Of a stretch of 64,000 nt of DNA, positions 22,074 to 32,733 are shown one piece after another. Location: positions 7,418,001-7,482,000 of the forward strand of contig OY754466.1 in assembly GCA_963575645.1 (NCBI GenBank). The letters are read 5' to 3'. Positions within the stretch are counted from its first letter, which is position 1; the number at the start of each line of letters is the position of its first letter. The position numbers and the translations under genes are program-made. A model generated the notes under the pieces. That model was given only the letters and a program-made list of their open reading frames with translations. It searched no databases and was not told where the DNA came from. Source of the DNA: Xanthostigma xanthostigma. Its lineage: Eukaryota > Arthropoda > Insecta > Raphidioptera > Raphidiidae.

Positions 22074-23152
22074 GGAAAAAATTGATCATATATGATTATG
22101 CATGAGTATATATAGTCAGATCCGAAAATTGGCCAGATCTAATTATATATAATTATGTATAGTTATATATAACTATGTATACTCATGACTCATGTATAAT
22201 CATATGTGATTAGGCAAAATCATTTTTTCCCCGGGCGCCCGGGAAAAAAATGATTTAATTATTTTTTTCCCCGAGTAAGTACATTATGATGAGCATCATA
22301 ATGTACTTGCCCGAGGAAAAATAATTAAATTAAATAGGCACAAGTGAGATCAATAACAATTTAATAACTAGAATATAGTTTATATATTTTACAAAAAATT
22401 AAATTATCATCAAAAATTCGAATAATTAAATACTATCCAAAATTAAACAATTTATACAAGCAATAAACAAAATCCAGATTTATAAAATCCAAACATGTAA
22501 AAAAATTTATTCAGTCAAAATCCCATAGCACTAAACGCGCACATTAAATTAAGTCACTTCGAAGTTTCAACCTCTCTATAACTTGGTACATACAAATTAA
22601 GTCACCTTTCATGAATTGAGACAACAAAAACTCTTTTCCGACGAATCACTCCTCTTTCTGTCAAATCCTCTTCTGAACTAACTTATTATTTGTTTTCTGT
22701 TATGTCAATTATTTGACTGATAACCATGGATACCAAAATATAGTATAGATATAATTATACATAGGACTCTATATATAATTATACATGAACTTTTTAGTCA
22801 GGTACGATTAGATATAATTATATATAGACCTATATATAATTACATATGGATTGATATTAGTCAGATACGATTAGATATAATTATATTTATGACTATATAT
22901 GATTGTATATGGACTGATATTAGTCAGGTGTGATTATATATAATTATATATAGGCCTATATATAATTATATATGGACACATATTAGTCAGGTTTGATCAG
23001 ATCTACTTATATATAATTATATATAAGTCCATATATAATCATACATAATTATATAAAATTTCGTGTATAATTATATATATTCTATATATAATTATATATG
23101 GCATATATAATCAGATATGATTAGGCATGAATTATTTTTTCCCGGGTTTCTA
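22070..23152. repeat. CCCGGG-bounded palindromic AT satellite block
   Basis: The block starts with CCCGGGAAAAAATTGATC and ends with ATTATTTTTTCCCGGG. It is split near 22227-22240 by two back-to-back CCCGGG sites, giving a short unit (about 22070-22232) and a long unit (about 22235-23152). In the long unit a 63-bp tandem repeat runs from about 22735 to 23050, with the TCAG(G/A)T phase mark at 22798, 22861, 22924 and 22987. Each monomer is nearly palindromic, built as ATATATAATTATATATAGG plus its complement. A further hairpin lies at about 22250-22330 (ATTATGATGAGCATCATAAT). Middle 22340-22730 is unique sequence without a recognised gene. The nature of the block is unknown. Confidence 0.7.
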
Positions 23153-24534
23153 ATGTTATATCATATCTTTTTTTGTTATTATTATTATTAGTTATTATAT
23201 GATTTAACTTATAATAATTTCATAAGCTGTTATTCTTTTTATTGATTTATTAAAGTAGAAGTATATTTAAAAAGTGTTTAAAAGGAAGGTGGATATTTTT
23301 TAAACATTTATTAGTCTAGTCATACAGTAGTAAAAAAATAGAATTGACAGATTAAAATCATTGCTTAAAAAACAATACACCAAAGATAATACTCATAATA
23401 TACTCAATTATTCACCAAAGCATCCACTGAGTGAGCAGACTTCCATGAAATACTTAAATAATTCGATTTTTAAAAGTGGAATTTTGAGAAGTCTTATCGA
23501 GAAATTTGAATAATGTATATATAATTAAATAAACTATTAATTACAGTAAAAAAAAATTATTATATTTTGTCGATCTGAATCATTGCATAATTATCTTCTG
23601 TGAAAGCAGCCTTATACGGACAGGAATTGTCTCGATTGATTATAGGTACAAAAACTTTTCTTAAAGTTGTCGGCATTCATGTGATACCTCTGTTGTGATT
23701 TTAATTCGTAGACTTAGCGGTAAAATTGCTTGATTTATGTGTTAATGAATTTCGAGGTTGACAATTATTAATTTCGTAATAAATGTACGCTAATAATAAT
23801 TACGAAGTGTCCGTTAAACTTTAAAGTGTATGCCGGGTTTTGAATGCAACAATATTTGTTGAAATTTAGTCATTTGTTTCAAATCGTGTTAAATATAGGT
23901 AATATCATATTATATTATAAATTAAGCGCTAAATAATAATCAGTTATTAATAAGGCAATTTTTTAGGCGTTTTTTCATATGCTTCCGGTCGTGTACTAAA
24001 TTTATAGTGTCTTTATTTGTGATGGAAAATATTCCATTTTGTATTTGAAAAATTATAAAGAAAGAACAGCGTCCATTTTTTTTTAGGGCTGTCCTTGTAT
24101 AGGATGTGAGTGACATTGAATTTTGAAATGAACTTTATTTTCTAAATTTTGAATTGCACGTTGTTATAAAAATTACGTATTGATTTAAATATTGTGATTT
24201 CGGAATGCTAAGAATAAATAAATAGTTTTTTTGTCGAATTTCTTAAAAATTGTGATCGCGAAATAACTGAACAATTAAAATTTTGTGATTTCATGCAAGT
24301 GCAACATTTTCCTGGAAATACATCTCTGCTGGGAACGTCTTGAACCTGTTTGGAGAATGGAGATCTTATTATCCTGCCAGATGTTATTGGGTGAGTGAAT
24401 TTTTATATATTTTTATCTTTATTGTAATAGAGATGAGCGATCGAGAAACGTAATATTGATGGCAACAGGTGCACAGCGAATTTCATTTTAGACGCAATAA
24501 ACGTGAGTTTTGATATGGTAGCTATGGAAATCAT
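23153..24534. other. Intergenic, weak first-exon candidate only
   Basis: No repeat boundary was recognised. A short frame opening with ATG at 24358 and running to a GTGAGT donor at 24393 encodes about 11 hydrophobic residues and could be a first exon, but nothing else supports it. Confidence 0.3.
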
Positions 24535-24730
24535 CAATGTATTACAGAAAATCGTTCCACATAAAATGCAACATAAACAGGTCGCCCAAGGGAGGTCCGT
24601 ATGCTAACTTAGAGGACCGCATTCTGGCGTCTGATGTAGCTGAAATCACAGGGTTTAAAATTCTATTTGTCAAGTATGTTCCTTTACGGTGTATGTTGCA
24701 TTTTAAATGGAACGATTTACTGTAATGCAT
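24535..24730. mobile_element. Inverted-repeat MITE, about 196 bp
   Basis: The outer arms ATTACAGAAAATCGTTCC and GGAACGATTTACTGTAAT, with AAAATGCAACAT answered by ATGTTGCATTTT, form terminal inverted repeats of about 35 bp. The centre holds GGTCCGTATGC/AGAGGACCGC-type sequence without coding sense. The target duplication is unclear. Confidence 0.75.
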
Positions 24731-25457
24731 TTTTGATTTGCATAGCTGCCAAATAAACAAAAACCACGAAATTTACTCTAAGCAACCGCTTTTTTTCGAT
24801 TCCAAATCCTTTGGCAATACATAACCTCCACGATTTGAACACAGCACATCGGCATTGTCAATGATTTGTTGTTTTAAATACACTTATTAGTTATTCTGTT
24901 CAGTCAACTGCACACAAAGCGTGGTGGTTATATAGCTGGCACCTCTAGTGGTCATGTTAGGCAGTGCCCATCTCTATTGTTTTTTTAAATATATCAACAA
25001 TTGACATATACTCCTTGCCTTAGCAGTGTATAAAGTGTCCTCCCCGAAAAGAAAAAGATAGACCGATGGTGTGGTCATCTCTCTCTCTTTCAAAACAGTA
25101 CCTTAACCTCAATCGTGCGTGAGAGAAAGATTGCCACACGTATACTCTATCCTCATCATTCAGTGAACCGAAAAACAACTGCAACGATATAATAAGACGA
25201 AGGCATGTCCAGAAGTGTTATTCGAAGATACCAACCCAGTGTCAATATTTAGGGTCGCACCAAGTAGGTACTCAGATCTAGATCAAATTTGAAAGCCGAG
25301 TACCGGAAGTCAAGTATGGGGTACCCATCCGATTAATTTGATAGTGATTATAGGTACGTTTAAACAAATTTCAATGAAATTTTTTATTCTTGTCTTTACA
25401 TCGATACACTTATAATTTTCTGCCTTTGATTTTTACATCGATGTTATTTTTTTCAAT
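24731..25457. other. Intergenic, one short repeat
   Basis: Bases 24908-24985 are the inverted partner of 16488-16552. Otherwise nothing was recognised. Confidence 0.35.
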
Positions 25458-25465
25458 GCATCAGT

Positions 25466-25732
25466 CAGGCGCGGTCGCAGCCTGAAATTTTGGGGAGGGT
25501 CACTCACTACACTAATAAAAAATAGGTATCTGGAATAAAATAAACATTATTGCACAAGACACAATTTTATTTTATACATTACTTAATACCTATAAAACAA
25601 ATGGAAGTCGTCTTTTTGTATTGTAGCTAAAAATTTTCTTTTATTTGGCAAATCTTTGAGATTTTTCAATTTGACCTTAGATTTTGGGGGGGGTCATGTC
25701 TCCTGTGACCCCCCCCCTTCGGACCGCGCCTG
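25466..25732. mobile_element. hAT MITE, 267 bp, perfect 8-bp target duplication
   Basis: The termini are CAGGCGCGGTC and GGACCGCGCCTG. GCATCAGT is duplicated exactly at 25458-25465 and 25733-25740. Subterminal runs GGGGAGGGTCA and GTGACCCCCCCCC are also inverted. No coding capacity. Confidence 0.9.
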
Positions 25733-25889
25733 GCATCAGTCGACATCAGTGTTTTTCTTTGCAATGTTTTATTCGATTTTCTATTGTTTATAATTTAATA
25801 AACACTGTTTAGTTGGTTTCTGACTTGGAACTCTCTTAAGATTATGATTTACTTAAATGAAATTTTACTGCGAACATATCGATGCTTCT

Positions 25890-26165
25890 TACATCAGTTT
25901 TATTAATTCGGTGTATTGTTCGATAATATAATCGATCAGTATCGAACAACTATTTTCTTTTCATTCGAAAGTATCAATATTTGGAAATATTGATGTTTTT
26001 GTTGATATTTTTACAGGATCAATTTTATTAATTCGATGTATTGTTTGATAATTAGTCAATCAATATCAAACAACCAATTCCCTTTTGTTGAAATTCATTT
26101 TATTAACTCAATGCATCGCTCGATATTAACACCAATGTGTTAACAGCTTTAAGCGTTCTTATATT
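25890..26165. repeat. Diverged tandem repeat near TTTATTAATTCG
   Basis: TTTTATTAATTCGGTGTATTG at 25897, a near copy at 26025 and a weaker one at about 26099 each precede a TCGATA/AATATC segment. The spacing is irregular (about 128 and 74 bp). No known family. Confidence 0.4.
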
Positions 26166-26171
26166 GTAACT

Positions 26172-26693
26172 AGTGATGTGCCAGATCGTTAAAAATGTAT
26201 ATCCGCGAATACGGATCTGAATACGGATTTTTGGTTACAAGATCCGCGGATACGGATCTTAACTTTCTTAGAGTACGCGGCGGTAAATATTGCACATCGA
26301 CCTTTGGAAAGAGACTATCTGTTATCGGAAAAAGTTATTGACCTCTTTAAGAGTTAACTCTCATAACAGATTGTCTCTTTTCAAAGATCAATGTGCAATA
26401 TCTCATTATAAATATAGTTGATTTAGTACCTTTGAGTTATTTACTATTAGTATGGTACTCACTACGATAAATGTTTGCAATATAAAGGTGCCAAATACGA
26501 TTTAAAGAAATAAAAAATAATCTGAATGAAATTTAACAGGTTTTCATTATTACCTAATCACCTATATATATAAAATTTCATCTATGAATTGAAAATTAAT
26601 AAGGTAAAAGATCCGTAAAAGATGCGCCAAAAACTAACGGATACGGATCTTTCTTCTCCCTCGTATATCCGCGGATATCCGGCACATCACAAA
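26172..26693 (+). mobile_element. hAT-type MITE, GTGATGTGCCGG family, copy 1
   Basis: The ends are AGTGATGTGCCAGATC and ATCCGGCACATCAC. Near-identical octamers ATTGTAAC and ATTGTAAG flank it. Internal inverted segments (CTTTGGAAAGAGACTATCTG against CAGATTGTCTCTTTTCAAAG) make a hairpin. Sister copies are at 44588-45060 (inverted), 48073-48522 (right end lost) and 57959-58476. No coding capacity. Confidence 0.8.
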
Positions 26694-27016
26694 TTGTAAG
26701 TTACTTATTTGTGGTTCTAAAAATCTGTACGTGAAAAATTATCGAAACTGACTCTTTACAGTCGGTAAATAAATTCGAAATAATTTACACGAAGGGAAAT
26801 AGGGATAGAAAATTGTCACCACCTATCCTTTGTTTTACACTCTTACGCCTCCAAAGTCTTTCCATTGTCACAATGACGCTTCGGGATTAATTTATTATAA
26901 TATTATGGCCATGAGTGTTATGGAAAAAAAAAACACAAAAAGTAGAGTTCAAAAGGATTTTTTTTTATTTATAATGAATGCGAAAGTAAAACAAAAACCA
27001 GTTATTTCAGTTTTAT

Positions 27017-27466
27017 CATGTACTAGCAGCCCAGTCCGGCTTCGTCCAAATTTTTAGATTGCCTTCGTCTGTTCGTCGACTTACGTTGGTACTTGTCTCC
27101 ACGAAAAGCGCTTTTATTTTAAAGCTATAAATAGCCTATAGCCATCCTGAAGGTTCATTCTGAATATTGGTGGAAAATGTTACAAGTCGTTTCGGAGATT
27201 ACCTCCTATATCCAAACTTGATCTCTTTATAATGTTACTAGTGGCCCGGATCGACTTTGTATTGCCACTGTTTTTTCTACGACTTACGTTTAAAAATCGG
27301 TTTCCACGAAAAGCGCTTTTAACGCGACAATATTTAGCCTATGTCCATCCTGAAGGTCCACTCTAAATATTGGTGAAACAAATTTTGAAATCGGATGAGT
27401 AGTTTCGGAGATTACCTCCTACATCCAAACTTACAAACTTTACTTCATTATAATATTAGCATTTTA
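27017..27466. repeat. Two tandem copies of a retroposon-like 3' tail
   Basis: Units at about 27017-27236 and 27237-27466 share CCACGAAAAGCGCTTTTA, CATCCTGAAGGT, GTTTCGGAGATTACCTCCTA and TATAAT. A third partial copy lies at about 37861-37940. The layout and the TATAATATTA endings resemble RTE-type LINE or SINE tails of Lepidoptera, though no enzyme remains. The array ends 28 bp from the stop of the first ZAD gene, so it probably lies in or next to that gene's 3' UTR. Confidence 0.55.
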
Positions 27467-27493
27467 TATTACTTGTGTACGTACTAATTACAG

Positions 27494-29251
27494 TTAAGTC
27501 TTATCACCAGTATGGACGCGTTTATGCGACCTCAAATTATCAGGTCTTCTAAAGCACTTACTACAGATATCACATTGGTACGGTTTAACACCAGAATGTA
27601 TACTTTGATGCGACTTTAATCCTTGCGGAAAAGCGAACCGTTTGTCGCACACGTCACACTTAAACGGTTTCTCACCAGAATGCGTACGTTTATGGTTTTT
27701 AAAATTTGTAAAATCGGCAAAAAGTTTATTGCAAACATGGCACTGGAAAGGCTTCTCCCCCGAATGCACCCTTTTGTGGGCATTCAAACCCGGTAGATGT
27801 ATAAAACCTTTGCCGCAAATATCGCACAAATACGGTCGTTCCCCAGAATGTAGACGTCTGTGAACGGTCAGTTCGTTTGAAAACATGAAGGACTTGTCGC
27901 AAACTTCGCACTTATACGGACGCTCGCCGTTATGTATCCGTTTATGTATTTTTAACGCGCTAGTCTGTGAAAAGCGTTTGTCGCAAACGTCGCACGGGAA
28001 GGGTTTATCTCCTGTATGAATGCGTCTGTGCATTTCTAGTATTTGCTGCTGTATGAAACACTTGCCGCAAATGTCACACTGATACGGTTTCTCACCAGAA
28101 TGGATGAGTTTGTGTCGGTTTAAGTTGAACATGGTGGGGAAACGTTTGTTGCACACTTCACACGAGTACGGCTTTTCACCCGAATGAGAGCGCATATGAG
28201 CCTTGAGGTGACTCGGTCCGGTGCACCTCATCTGGCAAACAGAACAATGGTAAGTAACGCTGCTGTGGATGCGTTTATGTCTTTTCAAATGAACGTAGAA
28301 CAGGAATGTCTTATCGCAAAATTTACAGGAATAAAGTTTTACATCGGAATGAGTTTCGGTGGTACCGGATTTTTTTCTGTCTATGTAATTTTGACCATAA
28401 TATTTACTTTTGCGGGTCTTCTTGGGTTTTTTGATTTTTATGCAAATTTTTGACGAGTAGTTGTGATCTCTTTGAATAGCTTTTTCGATAGTCTCGCCTA
28501 AATGCATCTTACGAATTTTGTTTTCACAGTCATTTGTTTCTGACTTATTATCGTTTTTGGGTATCCTTCTCTCTATTTCCTGCACAGTGTCATCTGAAAT
28601 TTCAGATGTTATACTGTGATCTTTTTGAATAGCTTTTTCGATAATCTCTTCAAAACGTATCTTAGAATTTTTTTTCTCATTGCCTTTTGTTTCTGATTTT
28701 ATAGGAATACTTCTCTCGATTTTCTGCGAAATATTATCTGAAATTTCAGATTTTATATCGGATTCTAGATTGTACAAATTTTCTACAATTTCAATTTCTT
28801 CCTGCGAAATATCATCTGACAGTTCAGATTTTATATCGGATGGATCATAATTTATATTATATTTATACAACTCTTTTAAGTAACGTTGTAACGTTTTTTC
28901 AGATGTTACAGCCTGTTTCTGAAATCCGTATGCAATTCTCAACCGGTTGTAACATGATTTGCAAATAAAATTTGGAAGCCAATCTTGTTGCAAAATCTGT
29001 AAGAGTATATTTTTTAAAAACAAGCCATTATTTATTATGGAAAAAAAGGCTAACGTATTTTCACTAACTACAAAAAAATGTCTTCGAAGTAGCTAACTTA
29101 CGTGAACGGGAGCACACGTTCTTATTGCGTCAACTATTTTTAATCCTAGTTTCGAAGAAAACGTAAATATATCAACGAATTCTACGTCTCTGATCAAACA
29201 TAATCGACACATGTCACTTAAGCCACTACCAAATACTACTAGAGTTTTCAT
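27494..29251 (-). CDS. ZAD C2H2 zinc-finger protein, ten fingers
   Basis: A two-exon gene. Exon 1 is 29102-29251 (50 codons, ATG at 29249-29251) and exon 2 is 27494-28996. The intron is 105 bp with donor GTAAGT and acceptor TTACAG, phase 0. The predicted protein has 550 residues. The ZAD dimerisation domain has Cys15, Cys18, Cys62 and Cys65 and is split by the intron between its two cysteine pairs. An acidic linker with repeated SDDIS/SEISDN motifs follows, then ten tandem C2H2 fingers with TGEKP-like linkers (HSGEKPY). ZAD proteins are insect nuclear factors that dimerise through ZAD and bind DNA through the fingers. The target is unknown. The intron position and the 'PVH' exon end match the genes at 30861 and 60185, so these are paralogues. 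All reading frames are intact. Confidence 0.94.
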
Positions 29252-29365
29252 TTTGAAAAATATAAGATAAAAAATTCAAATACTCAAAATTCGAATTGGC
29301 GATTTTTATACAGATTGCAGAAGTGTCAAAAAGTACAGCAGCGGAAAGTGTTATAAAATGTGTAG

Positions 29366-29718
29366 AGGCCGCTGCACACGAGGCTGGTTTTGCCGCTAGA
29401 CTCACTGCTGGGACTTGTGCTGGCTGGCGCGCTGGCTACGAGGATGAAAATTACGTCAATGCAGGCTTGTTTTGAACAAGAACCAATCAGGAAACAGTAT
29501 CTTGTCACATGACAATAAACGTTCACTTTTGTTAACATTCGAACTATCACTGCGCACGCAGCAAACATATCTACTAAACAAGCTTCAATCCACGCATAAT
29601 GCAAAGCGAAAACAAAATCTATCACGAAACCCAGCGCCTGTTTCTGCCCAGCGCCACAGCATGCTTTAAACCCACCAGCCAAATCTAGCGGCAAAACCAG
29701 CCTCGTGTGCAGTGGTCT
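29366..29718. mobile_element. Harbinger-type MITE (CACACGAGG family), complete
   Basis: The termini are AGGCCGCTGCACACGAGGCT and AGCCTCGTGTGCAGTGGTCT, followed by TAA (29719-29721); the left flank reads TAG. It is 353 bp long and lies 115 bp upstream of the start of the ZAD gene at 27494-29251, so it is in that gene's promoter region. The open frames inside are accidental. Confidence 0.8.
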
Positions 29719-30384
29719 TAATATTTAGTTAGGTTACACATTTGATTCCAATAGCGTATAAATTGACAACTTGGACTAAAATTTTATAAACCTTTTTAAA
29801 ATAAAGAACATGTTACTTGAATAAATTTTATTTAATAATTAGGTATTAGGTATTATTTTTGTTATAAATAAAAAATGTTTGTGATAAGAGTATTTGACTT
29901 GACTAGAATGTTTATAATTATGCATAGTTAACATGAAATAAAGAAAAAACAGCAAGTATTGAGAAAAATAAAATTGTTTTAAAATTTCAAAAAACCAGGA
30001 AGTAGCTAACCTCATTACAATAGAGTACGCGAGTGAGCGTGGAATTAAGAGAGAGAACAATTCCTTATCTCTGTGGTAGGTAACTAATGATGCAAAACAA
30101 TGCTGATTTGAGTAAACAAATTTCTGGTTTTCTGTAACGTTCTCTCTCTTAACTGAGGACACTTTCGCCTATGACAAGCATACGCACTAGCGTACGCTAG
30201 TTTCTTATATCTCTATTGCTAACATACACAGAACATAGTATTATGCGATATTTAATTAGGATGGATATCAACATCGCCTCGGATTAATATTAATATATAC
30301 TTTTTTGTGCAGACGAAGCCACGCCTCGGTTTCTTCCAGTTTTAATTCTACATACAAATTATAGACCTTATAGTCAGAGTGCCC

Positions 30385-30830
30385 GTCGGCAAAAATTTTA
30401 TTGATACATACTCTCCCCAAACTTTGTATATGGCTTCATTAGGCCTAGTCTGACACCTATTTCCTCTATGACTTTTCTTGATTTTGGGGAGTTTTCCCTC
30501 TAAATTTTCCGAAAGTATGAGCCATTTAAAATATCTGACACCTCGAATATGTCGAACATATTCGAGGTGTCAGACATTTTAAATGGTTCATGTTATTTGT
30601 CAGAGAACATTGTTTTAGCGTTTTGGTTGAAGTTTTTAAGCTATCCAATTAAAAAAACAAACAGTATCTTTACATTTTTACATATCGTCAAAACAACATC
30701 TTTCGGAAAATTTAGAGGGAAAACTCCCCAAAATCAAGAAAAGTCATAGAGGAAATAGGTGTCAGACTAGGCCTAGTGAAGTCATATACAAAGTTTAGAG
30801 AGAGTATGTATCAATAAAATTTTTGCCGAC
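30385..30830. mobile_element. Near-perfect palindromic MITE, 446 bp
   Basis: The outer arms GTCGGCAAAAATTTTATTGA and TCAATAAAATTTTTGCCGAC are followed inwards by TATATGGCTTCATTAGGCCT and its complement. The centre is another palindrome on CTCGAATATGT and ACATATTCGAG. It ends 30 bp from the stop codon of the ZAD gene at 30861. Its class is undetermined, and no clear target duplication was seen. Confidence 0.85.
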
Positions 30831-30860
30831 GAACTATTAATACAACAAAACTGAACTGAA

Positions 30861-32733
30861 TCAATTGGCTTTTTCCTCGTTATGTTTAACTTTGTGCACT
30901 TTTAGAATCGACATTCGAGTAAAGCATTTATTACAAACATCACACCGATACGGTTTTTCCCCCGAATGTGTCCTTCTGTGTATCCTCATTATATCAGATC
31001 TTGTAAAGCACTTGTTGCATATATCACACTGGTAAGGTTTCTCACCAGAATGCGTACGATTATGTGTAATCAGGCTATCCAACTGTGTGAAATATTTGCT
31101 GCAAACGTTACACTGATACGGTTTTACTTCAGCATGAGTGCGTTTGTGTGCCGTTAATACTTGCAAATATTTAAAACCTTTGTGGCATACGTCGCACTTG
31201 TACGGTTTCTCGTCGGAATGCGTGCGTTTGTGAGTTTTCAGGATGTCCGGCCTACCAAAACATTTGTGACACACGTCGCATTGGTACGGTTTCTCTCCAG
31301 TATGCGTTTTTCGATGTATCATCAGCACGTGCAATTTGGTGAAACACTTGTCGCAGCTATCGCATTGGTAAGTTTCACCGGAATGAATTCTTCTGTGAGC
31401 TTTAAGGTTGCTCAGTTGGGTGAAACTTTTGTCACAAACTTTGCAATGGTAAAGTTTTCCTTCGGAATGTGGATTTTTAGAGGTTATCTTTTCTACTGTA
31501 CTTTCATTTTGTCGTAGTAAACATTCGGTATTCTGATAAAGTTTGTTTGCTTCTTCTAAAATTTCATCACGGCAGTAAAACTCGTCTCCTATCGATTTGT
31601 ATCCCGTTTGTTGATTTAAAGGATCTTCAATACACTTTTCCTGCTCTTCTTGAAAACATTGATCGTCCTCATCTGTCGTCACGATTTCTGATTTGAATTC
31701 AAATATACTGAGTGAGTTTTTTTCATCAGAATGTATTTTTCTATGTGCCTTTAACCGTTCCAATTGTGTAAAACTTTTCCCACAAAAACCACATCTGTAA
31801 GAATGTTCGTGCAATTTTCTGCGATCTTCCGAATTCACCCGCCTATCACAATCTTCACAGCGTGAATAGTTCTCCCCAGAATCTATTTTTTTATTTAGCA
31901 CTGATAGTTCTATGTTTTTGTTACACACTTCACATTGGTAAAGTTTCTCACCTGATGGCACACGTTTATTTAATTCCTCCACGTGTCTAATAATTTTTTC
32001 ACCGAAATATGTTCGTTTGTGAGGTTCAGGGCATTTGTTATCGACATTGATATTCTCTTCGGCTTCAATACTCAATCTACTGTTGTTACAGACGGCTTGT
32101 TCTTCCAATTTTTGATGAGACTCTTCATCAAAAGTCTCTATTTTTACGTTGCATACTTCAAGACCATTTGTATAAGTATCTTCACCTTGGCTTTTGCCAC
32201 AACAAACGGCATTCTGGTCTTCAAAATTGACAGAATTCGTCTGTAGGTTCTTGAGATAGACATTGAGCGTGTTTTCAGATTCTAGAGCTTGGGTTTGGAA
32301 CTCGTAGGCTACTTTGAGACGAATGTGGCATGGATTACAAATCGTTTTTGGTAGTCCATCGTGTTTCATTATCTACAAAAATATTTATTAAAATGTTTTT
32401 ATATGTATAATACTTATTTTGTCTTACAAACCCTGCAACCCAACTAACATTCAACGCAATAACTTCAAATATTTTTTATACAGTAGTAAAAATCGAAATT
32501 CTCTCAAAAATACTTTCTCACTCTTATTTATTTGATATTTCTTCCATTTCATCATATTTATATTTTTTCTCTCCTATTCAATGTGATAATGGATATCGAC
32601 TTACATGAACGGGAGCACACATTGAAATTGCGTTTACAATTTGAACCCCCAATCTGTTAGAAAATGTAAATATATCGGTGAGTTCCTCTTTTTCTGCTAG
32701 GCAAACTCTGCACAGGTCACTAAGTGTTTTCAT
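30861..32733 (-). CDS. ZAD C2H2 zinc-finger protein, eight good fingers
   Basis: Exon 1 is 32605-32733 (43 codons, ATG at 32731-32733) and exon 2 is 30861-32372. The intron is 232 bp, phase 0, donor GTAAGT, acceptor TTGTAG. The predicted protein has 546 residues. The ZAD cysteines are Cys8, Cys11, Cys55 and Cys58, the last pair at the start of exon 2. A long acidic linker holds two finger-like relics (YQCEVC and SRCEDC without proper His pairs) and one isolated good finger (YRCGFC). Seven tandem C2H2 fingers with HTGEKPY-type linkers follow at the C-terminus. It is expected to be a nuclear DNA-binding regulator acting as a ZAD dimer. It is the closest neighbour and clear paralogue of the gene at 27494-29251 (shared MKTL start and CAPVH exon end). 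A long-hairpin MITE lies just downstream. Confidence 0.94.

Noticed and set aside
21888-22085. Small protein rich in Ile-Tyr
   Set aside because: It is only the translation of the (AT)n tract and its palindromic flanks.
24358-24392. First coding exon with signal-peptide-like start and GTGAGT donor
   Set aside because: Only 11 codons, no downstream exon found and no other support.
27642-28453. Plus-strand frames opposite the zinc fingers
   Set aside because: They are antisense shadows of the repetitive finger codons of the ZAD gene. The same holds for plus frames at 30966-31517 and 60884-61514.
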